Assembly: GCA_964523015.1 (NCBI GenBank) | Contig: CAZFXN010000059.1 | Span: forward strand, 1 to 17,187 | Length of the DNA: 17,187 nt | Direction of reading: 5' to 3' | Origin: JAWXBT01 sp964523015 | GTDB lineage: Bacteria > Bdellovibrionota_C > UBA2361 > J135 | Shown here: positions 1 to 7,469 of the stretch, in pieces | How positions within the stretch are numbered: position 1 is the stretch's first letter | Layout of the letters: every line of letters begins with the position of its first letter | Program-made: the position numbers and the translations under genes | The notes under the pieces: model-generated | The model's database searches: none | The model's input: only the letters and a program-made list of their open reading frames with translations | Told to the model about the DNA's origin: nothing

Positions 1-55
1 GGTCACTCTCTGTGTTGTTGCATCCACATATTTCAGGGGTTGTTTTGTCTTTGTT
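1..55 (-). pseudogene. Truncated copy of the TSP3-repeat region of the propeller gene
   Basis: These 55 bases match 1760-1814 without a mismatch, in the same orientation. On the minus strand they encode 18 residues, N465 to D482 of the propeller protein, including the ICGC motif. Identity breaks at base 56. Upstream in the same frame there are only eight unrelated codons before a TAG at 80-82, and no start codon. The piece is therefore a 5'-truncated remnant or the junction of a duplication. Identity runs to the left window edge, so the true copy may be longer. Perfect identity suggests recent duplication or gene conversion. Confidence 0.8.
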
Positions 56-189
56 TCTAAAAGGAGCCCTGCTCCAGAACTAACATTAGATCACGGACTG
101 ACATGCATGCATATCTGCTAACTTATCTAGCTTATACAATATTTTCTGGGGATTTCTCAGGGACGGTTCCTTCTGTCCCCAATTAAACC
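56..189. other. Intergenic segment between duplication junction and ATPase stop
   Basis: No gene is visible here. A short hairpin (GGAGC at 63-67 pairing with GCTCC at 71-75) lies just beyond the duplication junction, followed by an ATGCATGCAT palindromic stretch near 102-111 and the REP-like palindrome described separately. Confidence 0.4.
148..180. repeat. REP-like palindromic element
   Basis: GGGAC at 160-164 pairs with GTCCC at 175-179 around a 10-nt loop (GGTTCCTTCT), and an outer GGGGA at 148-152 can pair with TCCCC at 176-180. Read on the minus strand, the core GGGGACAGAAGGAACCGTCC resembles the short GC-rich palindromes mobilised by REP-associated (IS200-like, Y1) transposases. That similarity is from memory, and no transposase is present in the window. 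It could also act as a weak terminator for the ATPase gene ending at 190. Confidence 0.4.
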
Positions 190-1353
190 TTACTTCGTAG
201 CAATAGCTATCGCTATTGCTTCTTCAAGAGAGGTAGACATTAAGAATTGATCTAAGGAATTTTTATTTATCGTTCCGCATGGGCAATTAAGACCGGCCTT
301 CACAAGTAGATCATTAGAGGGGTGTCTTTTCTCTCGATTACTTTTGACCTCCAGCGCTAAAATAGGCTCAAAATCATCTAGAATAATGAAATCAATTTCA
401 GCATTACCTTCTCTCCAGTAACTTAATTGAAAACGACTTCGTCCATAATTAATGTTTAGCAGGTGCCCACCTACTAAATTTTCAATCAAGAAGCCGTTGT
501 TGCCTTTACTGTCATTCTTCGGAGAGACAAGAGCTGGATTAGGAAAAATCCATTTGGGAAGTGATCGTTTCGTGCGATGAGTAGCTTGTGAATATTTAAA
601 AATTGGAACTACTAAAAAAGCTAGGCGCAATAATTCGGCATAATGTACCAATGTAGCAGAATTTCCTCGGTCTTGGAGTGATCCCAATATTTTTTCGAAA
701 CTAACGATTTGGGCAGGTAGTTTTGATACATACCAAAAAAGCTGACGTAAGAGAGCTGGTTTGTCGACAGCATGTAGGGATAAAATATCACGCCCAAGTG
801 TTGGCTCAACAATACTTTGCTCTATATAAGAAAGAGCACGTTCTAGATCCTCCGCAAAACTATAGGCTTTAGGATATCCACCCAACTTTAAATATTTATC
901 TATAGAAACTTTAGAAAGTTGTCGAACTTCAGCTAATGTCCAATGGGGAAAGAAGTTAGCTTCAAAGCGGCCTGTTAAACTTTCTGATAGTCCTTTTTCA
1001 ATGAGCAGAGCTGAGCTTCCAAGAAGTGCTACACGCAGTGGAAATTTATCTCTTTTATCTTCATCCCAGAGCTTTTTTACTACCTCTGACCAACCCGGAA
1101 TTTTTTGTATTTCATCTAATACAAGAGTTCGATCAACGTTCTTTATCGCTCTTGCTAACTTCCACTTCTCTTCAATAACAGAAGCAGGAGGCGGTGCTGG
1201 AGCATCGGCACTAAAAAAAACTGTGTGATTTGGATCCGCTAAAGATTCTGCAGTAGTGGACTTGCCCACTTGCCTGGGCCCAATAAAAACTTGAATTAGA
1301 CCCTTGTGATCGTTCCATCTTTCGGAAAGATTATTTAGGAAAATACGATTCAT
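190..1353 (-). CDS. AAA ATPase with C-terminal DUF4143 nuclease-fold domain (first copy)
   Basis: A 387-residue protein of the COG1373 type, whose cellular role is not established. Visible are Walker A GPRQVGKST (residues 25-33), Walker B TLVLDE (76-81), a sensor-like LLGSSAL (110-116) and a middle helical part. The C-terminal DUF4143 part has E291, WREGNAEID (313-321) and LEVK (334-337), the D...ExK pattern of a PD-(D/E)XK fold. All key residues are present, so the gene looks intact. The start is an ATG with no good ribosome binding site, 30 bp past the 40-bp palindrome. The last codons contain an inverted repeat (9-bp arms, 199-207 and 212-220) that yields an AIAIAIA tail. It resembles the ATPase at 13332-14510 in architecture but differs clearly in sequence. 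Domain assignment is firm; function is unknown. Confidence 0.88.
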   Translation of the reverse strand: MNRIFLNNLSERWNDHKGLIQVFIGPRQVGKSTTAESLADPNHTVFFSADAPAPPPASVIEEKWKLARAIKNVDRTLVLDEIQKIPGWSEVVKKLWDEDKRDKFPLRVALLGSSALLIEKGLSESLTGRFEANFFPHWTLAEVRQLSKVSIDKYLKLGGYPKAYSFAEDLERALSYIEQSIVEPTLGRDILSLHAVDKPALLRQLFWYVSKLPAQIVSFEKILGSLQDRGNSATLVHYAELLRLAFLVVPIFKYSQATHRTKRSLPKWIFPNPALVSPKNDSKGNNGFLIENLVGGHLLNINYGRSRFQLSYWREGNAEIDFIILDDFEPILALEVKSNREKRHPSNDLLVKAGLNCPCGTINKNSLDQFLMSTSLEEAIAIAIATK

Positions 1354-1383
1354 TTTATTAGTGTTTACAGTATGTTATCTTTA

Positions 1384-1423
1384 AAATTCTATTATCCGAG
1401 CTATAGCTCGGATAATAGAATTT
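1384..1423. terminator. Perfect 40-bp palindrome, probable terminator
   Basis: Two 20-bp arms (AAATTCTATTATCCGAGCTA and its complement) meet with no unpaired centre. In RNA this would fold as a long hairpin with a small loop at CTATAG. On the minus strand it is followed by TTTTAAAG, so it can terminate the propeller gene whose stop lies 10 bp away. It also lies 30 bp before the ATPase start, so an operator role is possible. The absence of a spacer and the arm length are unusual for a plain terminator. Confidence 0.65.
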
Positions 1424-1433
1424 AGCAAGCGCT

Positions 1434-3206
1434 CTATTTCTTCCCTTTAATTTGGAATTTTTTGTAGAGACTGGAGCGCTTTCCATACGGACTATTCCAG
1501 CTATAGTTAACCTTGTATTTGCCTGGAGATAGTTTTTTAAAGATTGCCTGCAAGTTCGTATGACCAGACGTTGCAATAACGGTTTCCTTCTTTCTTAATC
1601 TAAATACAAGTGAATTAGCAGAAGTGAGGAGAAACGGGAGACTAACGATAGCATTTTTCTTTTTTGTTTTTACAAGGGGAAGAGGAGGTTCTGATGATAA
1701 CGATAAAGTATAGCTATTTCCAGGGTACCCTAAGCAATCAATGGCGCCATTAAAGTCAAGGTCACTCTCTGTGTTGTTGCATCCACATATTTCAGGGGTT
1801 GTTTTGTCTTTGTTAAATGGGCATAAATCAACGCAATCTACCGCACCATCGTTGTCAGAATCAATGTCAGGCACACCGCAGCCACATACCTGTGGCAGTT
1901 TCTTTAAAGGATCAGACGGACAAAAATCTATATCAGTGTCCATTATTACTGCATCAGCATGGGCATTGCTGTCGTTTGGAAAAACATTATCTGCATTATT
2001 TGAAAATATAAGCCACTTAGCTGTTGGATCTAATCTAGGACTAAATAAGTCCCCAGTTAATTCTTGGCCGATTGGTAGGCTTAGTACTGGTAAAGGAATA
2101 GCTGTAAGTGGATCAGTAATTACAATGCCACTATAATCAAACGCTCCGTCGAATAGAGCTGTACTTCTAGTTGCAAAAACAACAAGCTTTCCATCAGTTG
2201 ATATTTCTGGGCTAAAATGAGGCCCAGCAGGATCTGAATTTGTTAATATTGTAGATAGTCTTTTGATCGTATCTGTGTCTCTTTTCCAGGAGAAAACATC
2301 AAAATCTCCGCCTTTATCTGCTGTAGTTATGAAATTGTTAGCAGTCGAAGAGAAAACAACTATGTTGCCATCACCTGAAACACTGGCGTCGTAGGATAAT
2401 CCATTGCCGAAGTATCCGCTTGGAGTTCTAATCGCTGAGATTGTTTTATTAATACGATTATAAACGAAGATGTCATGGTTGTTATTAGAGTCGTTGGCTA
2501 CCAGATCGGAGGCTTTTGAATTAAACACCACTGTGGATCCGTCGTTACTTATACTTGGGCTATAACTACCTTGATTAGGTGTACTACCAGATAGATTAAC
2601 TGAGATTCTAGTTGTTGTTTGCTGTTGACGATCCCGTAAAAAAATATCGTAACTGTTGGCAGTGTCGTTGGGAACAAAATTAGAGGCGTTCGATGTAAAA
2701 ACAACAAAACGACCGTCGCCTGAGATGCTTACATTTAGACTTCTGTTATTGGCCTCCTGGCCTGTAGTTGAAACACTTTCTCTAGTAACGGTGTCAGTTA
2801 ATCGATCATAAACAAAGATATCCTCTGCATTGTTGTTGTCATTAGGAACCAAGTTGGTGGCCCGTGATGTAAAAGCCACAAAACGTCCATCAGGAGTTAT
2901 CGCTACCTCGCTACTTGAGGCATTGGCGAATCCTAGATCATGAGATTTTGAACAGCGAACAATTTCGTTTGTAGTTCGATTCTTTAAATAGATATCTTTT
3001 ACTTTACCGGAACCAGCATTTGTAAAGTTAGTGGCGTAAGACTCAAAAGCAATAAAGGAGGCGTTGCTTGATAAGCTTCCAGCTAAAGTATGGCTGTTGC
3101 CTTGATTGACACCTGCTGGCCCGATGATAGGTTCCGGTGGTGTAGCAGCTTGCACAGAAATAGCACAGATAATTACTAGGACTGACAATACTGCTTTTCC
3201 TAACAT
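1434..3206 (-). CDS. Secreted seven-bladed beta-propeller protein with TSP3-like Ca-binding repeats
   Basis: A 590-residue exported protein of unknown function. A signal peptide (residues 1-20, VQA then ATPP) is followed by seven TolB/PD40-like blades, each with an xxDGxxVxFxS core, at about residues 49, 104, 161, 219, 276, 336 and 393. Several carry NxVxND and DIFxYxR strands, and the repeat period is about 57 residues. Residues 429-491 form a Cys/Asp-rich stretch with ICGC/VCGC motifs and DxDxDG loops (DIDSDNDGAVDC, DLDFNGAIDC), resembling thrombospondin type 3 Ca-binding repeats. The last ~90 residues are beta-rich and basic, perhaps an Ig-like surface-anchoring domain. The start is supported by TAAGGC eight bases upstream. 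The propeller probably binds a partner protein or glycan. A 55-bp piece of the Cys/Asp region is repeated at 1-55. Confidence 0.85.
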   Translation of the reverse strand: MLGKAVLSVLVIICAISVQAATPPEPIIGPAGVNQGNSHTLAGSLSSNASFIAFESYATNFTNAGSGKVKDIYLKNRTTNEIVRCSKSHDLGFANASSSEVAITPDGRFVAFTSRATNLVPNDNNNAEDIFVYDRLTDTVTRESVSTTGQEANNRSLNVSISGDGRFVVFTSNASNFVPNDTANSYDIFLRDRQQQTTTRISVNLSGSTPNQGSYSPSISNDGSTVVFNSKASDLVANDSNNNHDIFVYNRINKTISAIRTPSGYFGNGLSYDASVSGDGNIVVFSSTANNFITTADKGGDFDVFSWKRDTDTIKRLSTILTNSDPAGPHFSPEISTDGKLVVFATRSTALFDGAFDYSGIVITDPLTAIPLPVLSLPIGQELTGDLFSPRLDPTAKWLIFSNNADNVFPNDSNAHADAVIMDTDIDFCPSDPLKKLPQVCGCGVPDIDSDNDGAVDCVDLCPFNKDKTTPEICGCNNTESDLDFNGAIDCLGYPGNSYTLSLSSEPPLPLVKTKKKNAIVSLPFLLTSANSLVFRLRKKETVIATSGHTNLQAIFKKLSPGKYKVNYSWNSPYGKRSSLYKKFQIKGKK

Positions 3207-3406
3207 AAGTGCCTTATAGATAATATTACTATGGGCAATTTAGCAGATTCTTAAATGTTAAGCTAAAAAATTTGAGTAGCAATGAGCTATAAGTTATATT
3301 ATACCTATTGTGGTGCTGGAGGTAGCAACCAGAGCTACTTTTTCTTTAATCACTTTAACCACAGGCAACACTAGCTTACACGGTTACAATTTTTACAAGA
3401 TCAATA
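3207..3406. other. Divergent intergenic region between propeller and subtilase genes
   Basis: This 200-bp AT-rich region separates two divergent genes for exported proteins and must carry promoters for both. The plus-strand promoter is clear and listed separately. The propeller-side promoter is not convincing; TATTAT near 3220 is the best -10 candidate. Confidence 0.5.
3272..3300 (+). promoter_or_regulatory. Sigma70-type promoter for the subtilase gene
   Basis: TTGAGT (3272-3277) and TATATT (3295-3300) are separated by exactly 17 bp, close to the sigma70 consensus. Transcription would begin near 3307 and leave a leader of about 100 nt before the ATG at 3407. This is predicted from sequence alone. 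Confidence 0.45.
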
Positions 3407-4930
3407 ATGAATATCACAGCTTCTCCGTATGCTTTTTCTCCGTATGCTTTTTTTCAGTATGCTTTTCTATCGAGGAGTATTTTAAGGCAGATAAGTTATT
3501 TTACAATTCTAGTAGCCGTTATAGCGACATCTTTTGCTGAGAGTATTCTGGCTGCGGATAATTGTGCCAGTATGCTTACGAAGTTTCAATCAAGTATAGA
3601 CTCTAATAACAACGGCTTGTATCCACAGAGAGTTATAGTTACCTTTAAAGAGCCTAAAGCCTCACTGTCGTTTATTGATAGGCAACGTGTGAGAGGCCTT
3701 AATAGAAAAACCATAGATAGATTACCGAAAGATAAGGTAACTAAGATAGAGAGCCTTAAAAGCCGTGACGTACATATTATAGATCTATTACCTAGTCAGA
3801 GATTGACCTTGTTAGATTTTACATCTGCGGTAGGTGATTCAAACTGCACAGATGTTAGTGAAATAGAACCGGATCAGATGTTTTCAATAAGTGCTGATCC
3901 ACCAGAGTTAACTATCTATAATTGGGGATTACAAAACGTTGGCCAAGAGGATGGAATGGCTGATGCAGATGTCGATGCTCCAGAGGCTTGGCCTCTTTTG
4001 CCAATAGGAAGTACAGTTGTAGTTGCACTACTTGATACAGGGGTAGATTATACTCATCCTGATCTGGCTTCACAAATTTATGTCAGCCCAACAGAAGTTA
4101 TAAATGGACTCGATGATGACAACAATGGATATATCGACGATGTAAGTGGCATGAACATGGTTACCTGTACTGGATCTGTCTTTTTTGGATCGTGTTTCTC
4201 AGGGGCACAAAATCCTCATGCCGATCCGATGGATGATCATGGGCATGGAACACATGTGGCTGGAATCTTAGCTGCAGCGAGTAACGGTCGTGGAATAGTT
4301 GGAGTGGCGCCAAATGTAAAGATTTTGCCGGTTAAGATACTTAATGCATCAGGTGGGGGTCTTCTAAGTGATATATATCGTAGTCTCGATTATGTATTGG
4401 ATATGCGGTTGGCCGGACATAATATTAGGGTGATCAGTAATTCATGGGGAAGTCTCATCTCATGTTCATCTACAATGACGAGTTATGTTAATAGCATCAA
4501 TGATGCTGGGACACTGTTCTTAGCAGCAGCGGGAAATGATTCAAAGGATATGAATACTGTTAATATAGTACCGGCAGAGTGTGGTAAAGCTGTTGCTGTT
4601 GCATCCATTGATGAGTCTGGAAATCTCTCCTCGTTTTCTAATTATGGAGCACCCGCTGTTGAAATTGCTGCCCCAGGTACCAGGATATACAGCACCTTCT
4701 TAAGAACAGTTATCCCTTTTTATAGCTACGCTACATATTCTGGTACATCAATGGCTACTCCTATGGCTGCTGGCGTTGCGGCTATAGCCTTTATCAAAAA
4801 ACCTACTCTAACACCTGAAGAGGTGGCAACTCTTTTAGAATCTACCTCTAAACCACTTCCGGATTTGCAAAACAAAGTACGCTCGGGTGGTGTTGTTAGT
4901 GCTTACAACATTTTAAATGCAATAAACTAA
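3407..4930 (+). CDS. Secreted subtilisin-like (S8) serine protease
   Basis: A 507-residue exported endopeptidase. The hydrophobic signal segment is at residues 31-48, with likely cleavage near ILAA (47-50). A propeptide-like region (about 70-165, starting PQRVIVTF, similar to inhibitor I9) precedes the catalytic domain. The triad is complete: D210 in VVALLDTGVD, H280 in DDHGHGTHVAG and S448 in GTSMATP, with oxyanion N377 in AAAGND. The DDDNNGYIDD segment (236-245) is a probable Ca site of this subfamily. The N-terminus is odd: about 30 residues precede the hydrophobic core, including an in-frame repeat (SPYAF twice, then FQYAF). The ATG at 3407 has only a weak ribosome site, while a strong GAGGAG at 3472-3477 has no normal in-frame start after it, so the true start is uncertain. 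The gene converges on clpX with a 2-bp gap. Confidence 0.92.
   Translation: MNITASPYAFSPYAFFQYAFLSRSILRQISYFTILVAVIATSFAESILAADNCASMLTKFQSSIDSNNNGLYPQRVIVTFKEPKASLSFIDRQRVRGLNRKTIDRLPKDKVTKIESLKSRDVHIIDLLPSQRLTLLDFTSAVGDSNCTDVSEIEPDQMFSISADPPELTIYNWGLQNVGQEDGMADADVDAPEAWPLLPIGSTVVVALLDTGVDYTHPDLASQIYVSPTEVINGLDDDNNGYIDDVSGMNMVTCTGSVFFGSCFSGAQNPHADPMDDHGHGTHVAGILAAASNGRGIVGVAPNVKILPVKILNASGGGLLSDIYRSLDYVLDMRLAGHNIRVISNSWGSLISCSSTMTSYVNSINDAGTLFLAAAGNDSKDMNTVNIVPAECGKAVAVASIDESGNLSSFSNYGAPAVEIAAPGTRIYSTFLRTVIPFYSYATYSGTSMATPMAAGVAAIAFIKKPTLTPEEVATLLESTSKPLPDLQNKVRSGGVVSAYNILNAIN
3421..3466 (+). repeat. 15-bp in-frame tandem repeat in the subtilase 5' end
   Basis: TTCTCCGTATGCTTT occurs twice back to back (3421-3435 and 3436-3450), followed by a degenerate third copy (TTTCAGTATGCTTT, about 3453-3466). 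Because the unit is 15 bp, copy changes add or remove five residues without shifting frame. It lies before the signal-peptide core. Confidence 0.8.
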
Positions 4931-4932
4931 TC

Positions 4933-6180
4933 TTACCCAGCCATTACTTTGCTGTGATGCACAATAATTGGAGGTTTATCCTCCAGGATAACCTCTTGGG
5001 TAATCACGACTTCTTTGATAGTTGTATCCCCAGGTAGATCAAACATAACATCAAGCATTGTGCCTTCAATAATAGCGCGAAGTCCTCGTGCTCCAGTTTT
5101 TTTGGCGATCGCTTTTTTGGCAACTTCTATCAGTGCCTCAGCGGTAAATGTTAGACTAGCATTCTCAAGATTAATCAGATGAGTATACTGTTTAACGATA
5201 GCGTTCTTTGGCTCAGTAAGGATCTGAACTAGAGATTTCTCATCCAGCTCATTAAGAGCAACTATCACTGGTAGTCGTCCGATAAACTCAGGGATCATTC
5301 CAAAACCAAGGAGGTCTTGCTGCTCTAGGGCCTTATTTAATTCAACAACCTGCTCTTTTCCTTTTAGTGTTTCGTTACCAAAGCCTAGTTTATTCTTTCC
5401 CATTCTTCGCTTGATCATTTTATCAAGACCTTCAAATGCACCACCACAGATAAATAAGATATTCTTGGTATCAATTTGAATTAATTCCTGTTGAGGATGT
5501 TTTCTGCCACCTTTTGGTGGAACATGAGCAACAGTACCTTCAATTATTTTTAGCAATGCTTGCTGAACTCCCTCACCTGAGACGTCTCTGGTTACTGATG
5601 GCGTATCACTCTTTCTAGCAATCTTATCGATCTCATCGATGTAAACTATTCCGCGCTGAGCTTTTTCAATATCATAGTCAGCGGCATGTAAAAGATTGAC
5701 GATAATATTTTCTACATCCTCACCAACGTAACCAGCTTCAGTTAAGCTAGTAGCATCAGCAATTGTAAATGGCACGTCCAGAATACGAGCCATTGTTTGA
5801 GCCAATAATGTTTTACCGGAACCTGTTGGTCCAAGCATTAATATATTTGATTTTTGAAGCTCAACTTCACTTTTGCTATTTAGATTTGATTCGATTCTTT
5901 TATAGTGATTGTGCACAGCAACAGAGAGAACTTTCTTGGCCATCTCTTGACCGATCACATACTGATCAAGCTCCCTCTTAATTTCTTTTGGAGTAGGGAT
6001 CTCTGTACGCTTTGAGCTGCCCTTTATGCTTGATAGCTCTTCAACTAGGATATCATTACAGAGCTCAATACATTCATCACAGATATATACGCCTGGTCCG
6101 GCGATTAGCTTTCTAACTTCGTCCTGACTCTTTTCACAAAATGAACAGAAAAGAGAGCTATTTTTAATTCCTTTCGCCAT
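4933..6180 (-). CDS. clpX: ATP-dependent Clp protease ATP-binding subunit ClpX
   Basis: The AAA+ unfoldase that recognises tagged proteins and feeds them to the cytoplasmic ClpP peptidase. At 415 residues it has normal length. The N-terminal zinc finger uses C12, C15, C34 and C37. Walker A is GPTGSGKT (117-124) and Walker B is IVYIDEID (178-185). The substrate-gripping pore loop is GYVG (150-153), the RKH loop is at 226-228, and sensor 2 is in GARGLR (363-368). The ClpP-docking loop reads LGF (265-267) where E. coli has IGF, a conservative change. GTGAGG lies just upstream of the ATG as a ribosome site. No clpP or tig is next to it: upstream is 450 bp of intergenic DNA, so clpX appears to be transcribed alone here and ClpP should be elsewhere. 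Confidence 0.97.
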   Translation of the reverse strand: MAKGIKNSSLFCSFCEKSQDEVRKLIAGPGVYICDECIELCNDILVEELSSIKGSSKRTEIPTPKEIKRELDQYVIGQEMAKKVLSVAVHNHYKRIESNLNSKSEVELQKSNILMLGPTGSGKTLLAQTMARILDVPFTIADATSLTEAGYVGEDVENIIVNLLHAADYDIEKAQRGIVYIDEIDKIARKSDTPSVTRDVSGEGVQQALLKIIEGTVAHVPPKGGRKHPQQELIQIDTKNILFICGGAFEGLDKMIKRRMGKNKLGFGNETLKGKEQVVELNKALEQQDLLGFGMIPEFIGRLPVIVALNELDEKSLVQILTEPKNAIVKQYTHLINLENASLTFTAEALIEVAKKAIAKKTGARGLRAIIEGTMLDVMFDLPGDTTIKEVVITQEVILEDKPPIIVHHSKVMAG

Positions 6181-6631
6181 GGCAAAACCTCACTTAAAGC
6201 TTTCAACTAACTTAAAAAAACCTGTGGCTCTTAAAAGGCAAGACCCCCAGTCTTTATGTAGATGCGCCAAAAGCATTTCCGGCTACTACCTTTCTTTAAG
6301 TCATCACCAAAAACTCATACTGCTTATCTATATAAATCGGAACAGTTTGTCGTAGGCTTAACTTAATGTGTGCTTAAAGGAGTGTTATTTTGAGCAATAT
6401 TACTGAAAATAAACATTAACTATCTGTATTAATTGCTCTTAATGAGTAGGAAAATAAATAATTATTTTCTGTGATCAAACACCGATATCAATTAGTGAAA
6501 TTGTAAAAGAAATGTAAAAATAAAAATCAGATTATTGACAACTTCTACTTAGTAAATTGTATCTTATACGGAAGGTTGATACGTTAGATTGTAGAGTAAA
6601 TTAAGAAGATTTTATTAAAAGGACTTACAGT
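6181..6631. other. 450-bp AT-rich intergenic region between clpX and the 66-residue gene
   Basis: This is the longest gene-free stretch, between divergent genes. It should carry the clpX promoter, which I cannot place with confidence. It has a small hairpin in the clpX leader (AAGAC 6240-6244 with GTCTT 6250-6254), an AT-rich inverted repeat (GAAAATAA 6450-6457 with TTATTTTC 6462-6469), and a near-consensus promoter at 6535-6565. A nine-codon frame starting TTG at 6390 follows an AAAGGAG with good spacing; it is too short to call a gene. No tRNA or known riboswitch is apparent. Confidence 0.5.
6535..6565 (+). promoter_or_regulatory. Sigma70-type promoter for the 66-residue gene
   Basis: A perfect -35 TTGACA (6535-6540) is followed after 19 bp by TATCTT (6560-6565), or after 16 bp by TTGTAT (6557-6562). 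The spacing is slightly off optimum. A start near 6572 would give a leader of about 60 nt before the ATG at 6632. Confidence 0.5.
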
Positions 6632-6832
6632 ATGGATCTTAATAACGGAATTATTGTTGATACACGAGTAATGAGAACAGACGGAACTGGCGTTAAGGGA
6701 GTGGTGGTGTCAGTCAGAGAGGATTCAACTGGTAAAGGTGATGCAAGTGAACGTGGAGTGATTGTTGGCGTTCAGTGGGATAACGGAACTATGTCTTATT
6801 TTACACCTGATGCTCTTAGAGTTATTCATTAG
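6632..6832 (+). CDS. Small 66-residue hypothetical protein, possibly SH3-like barrel
   Basis: I do not recognise a named family. The protein is cytosolic-looking, with no signal or membrane segment. It is rich in Val, Gly and Asp, and its alternating strands (GVKGVVVSVRED, RGVIVGVQWDNG, MSYFTPDALRVI) suggest a small five-stranded SH3/KOW-like barrel of the sort that binds nucleic acid or protein. The gene is credible: AAGGA (6619-6623) sits eight bases before the ATG, a strong -35/-10 pair lies upstream, and the composition is protein-like. It converges on plsY with a 4-bp overlap of stop codons. The fold is inferred by eye only. Confidence 0.75.
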   Translation: MDLNNGIIVDTRVMRTDGTGVKGVVVSVREDSTGKGDASERGVIVGVQWDNGTMSYFTPDALRVIH

Positions 6833-7413
6833 CCTGATTTAAACTGTTTCTCATCACCTCGAGAAAGTCTGATTAGATTATCTTTGTGACGAAAGATCAC
6901 AAGTATTGATATTAAACATGCTGATAGCTGGGCTGCTTCTGATTGTCCAGAGAGTAGTATTGTAAGTGGGGCAAAAACAGCGGCCAGTACTGATCCTAGT
7001 GAAACTACCCTTGAACATACAAATGTTATAGCAAATGTAATTATCCCAACGATCGCCGCCAGTGGGGAAAGATAAAGAAAAACACCAAGTGCAGTCGCAA
7101 CTCCTTTTCCTCCCTTAAGAAGTGGAGGGATTGAGATGCAGTGACCAAAGACTGCGCATGTGCCAGCTAGTGCACCAAAGGATGCATCTTGTGAAAGTAA
7201 GCCGCCAAGAAGGCCTGAGAGTAACCCTTTTAGCATGTCGCCAACTAGGGTCGTAATCCCAGCTTTCTTTCCAAGCACTCGGGCTACATTAGTTGCGCCT
7301 ACGTTGCCGCTTCCATGTGTTGCAAGATCTACATCGTTTAGCTTTGCAATTAACTTTCCTGTTGGAAATGCTCCTATCAGATAAAATGGGATGAGTGATA
7401 GGACTGTTAGCAT
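6829..7413 (-). CDS. plsY: Glycerol-3-phosphate acyltransferase PlsY
   Basis: An integral inner-membrane enzyme that transfers an acyl group from acyl-phosphate to glycerol-3-phosphate, the first step of phospholipid synthesis. At 194 residues it has normal size, with about five hydrophobic segments. The three cytoplasmic motifs are present: SGNVGATN (35-42), LKGGKGVAT (99-107) and RHKDNLIRL (175-183). It needs PlsX to make acyl-phosphate; plsX is not in the window. It is the last gene of the minus-strand cluster, 56 bp after the trypsin-like lipoprotein gene, and its ribosome site is weak. Its 3' end overlaps the convergent small gene by 4 bp, leaving no room for a separate terminator. Confidence 0.96.
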   Translation of the reverse strand: MLTVLSLIPFYLIGAFPTGKLIAKLNDVDLATHGSGNVGATNVARVLGKKAGITTLVGDMLKGLLSGLLGGLLSQDASFGALAGTCAVFGHCISIPPLLKGGKGVATALGVFLYLSPLAAIVGIITFAITFVCSRVVSLGSVLAAVFAPLTILLSGQSEAAQLSACLISILVIFRHKDNLIRLSRGDEKQFKSG

Positions 7414-7469
7414 TACTATCTTGAATTATGGAAAAATATCTGTAGATCTCTCATCATGCTCTAGCGCTT

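Noticed and set aside
190..1353. The two DUF4143 ATPases as recent duplicates of each other
   Set aside because: They share motifs and layout, but the protein sequences differ over most of their length and no long DNA identity is visible.
1358..1576. 72-codon minus-strand frame across the 40-bp palindrome
   Set aside because: It overlaps the propeller gene in another frame and runs through the palindrome; no sign of selection as protein.
3310..3540. Open frame of 76 codons overlapping the subtilase start
   Set aside because: It is in a different frame from the subtilase; the SVCFF repeats arise from reading the 15-bp tandem repeat out of frame, and no family features are seen.
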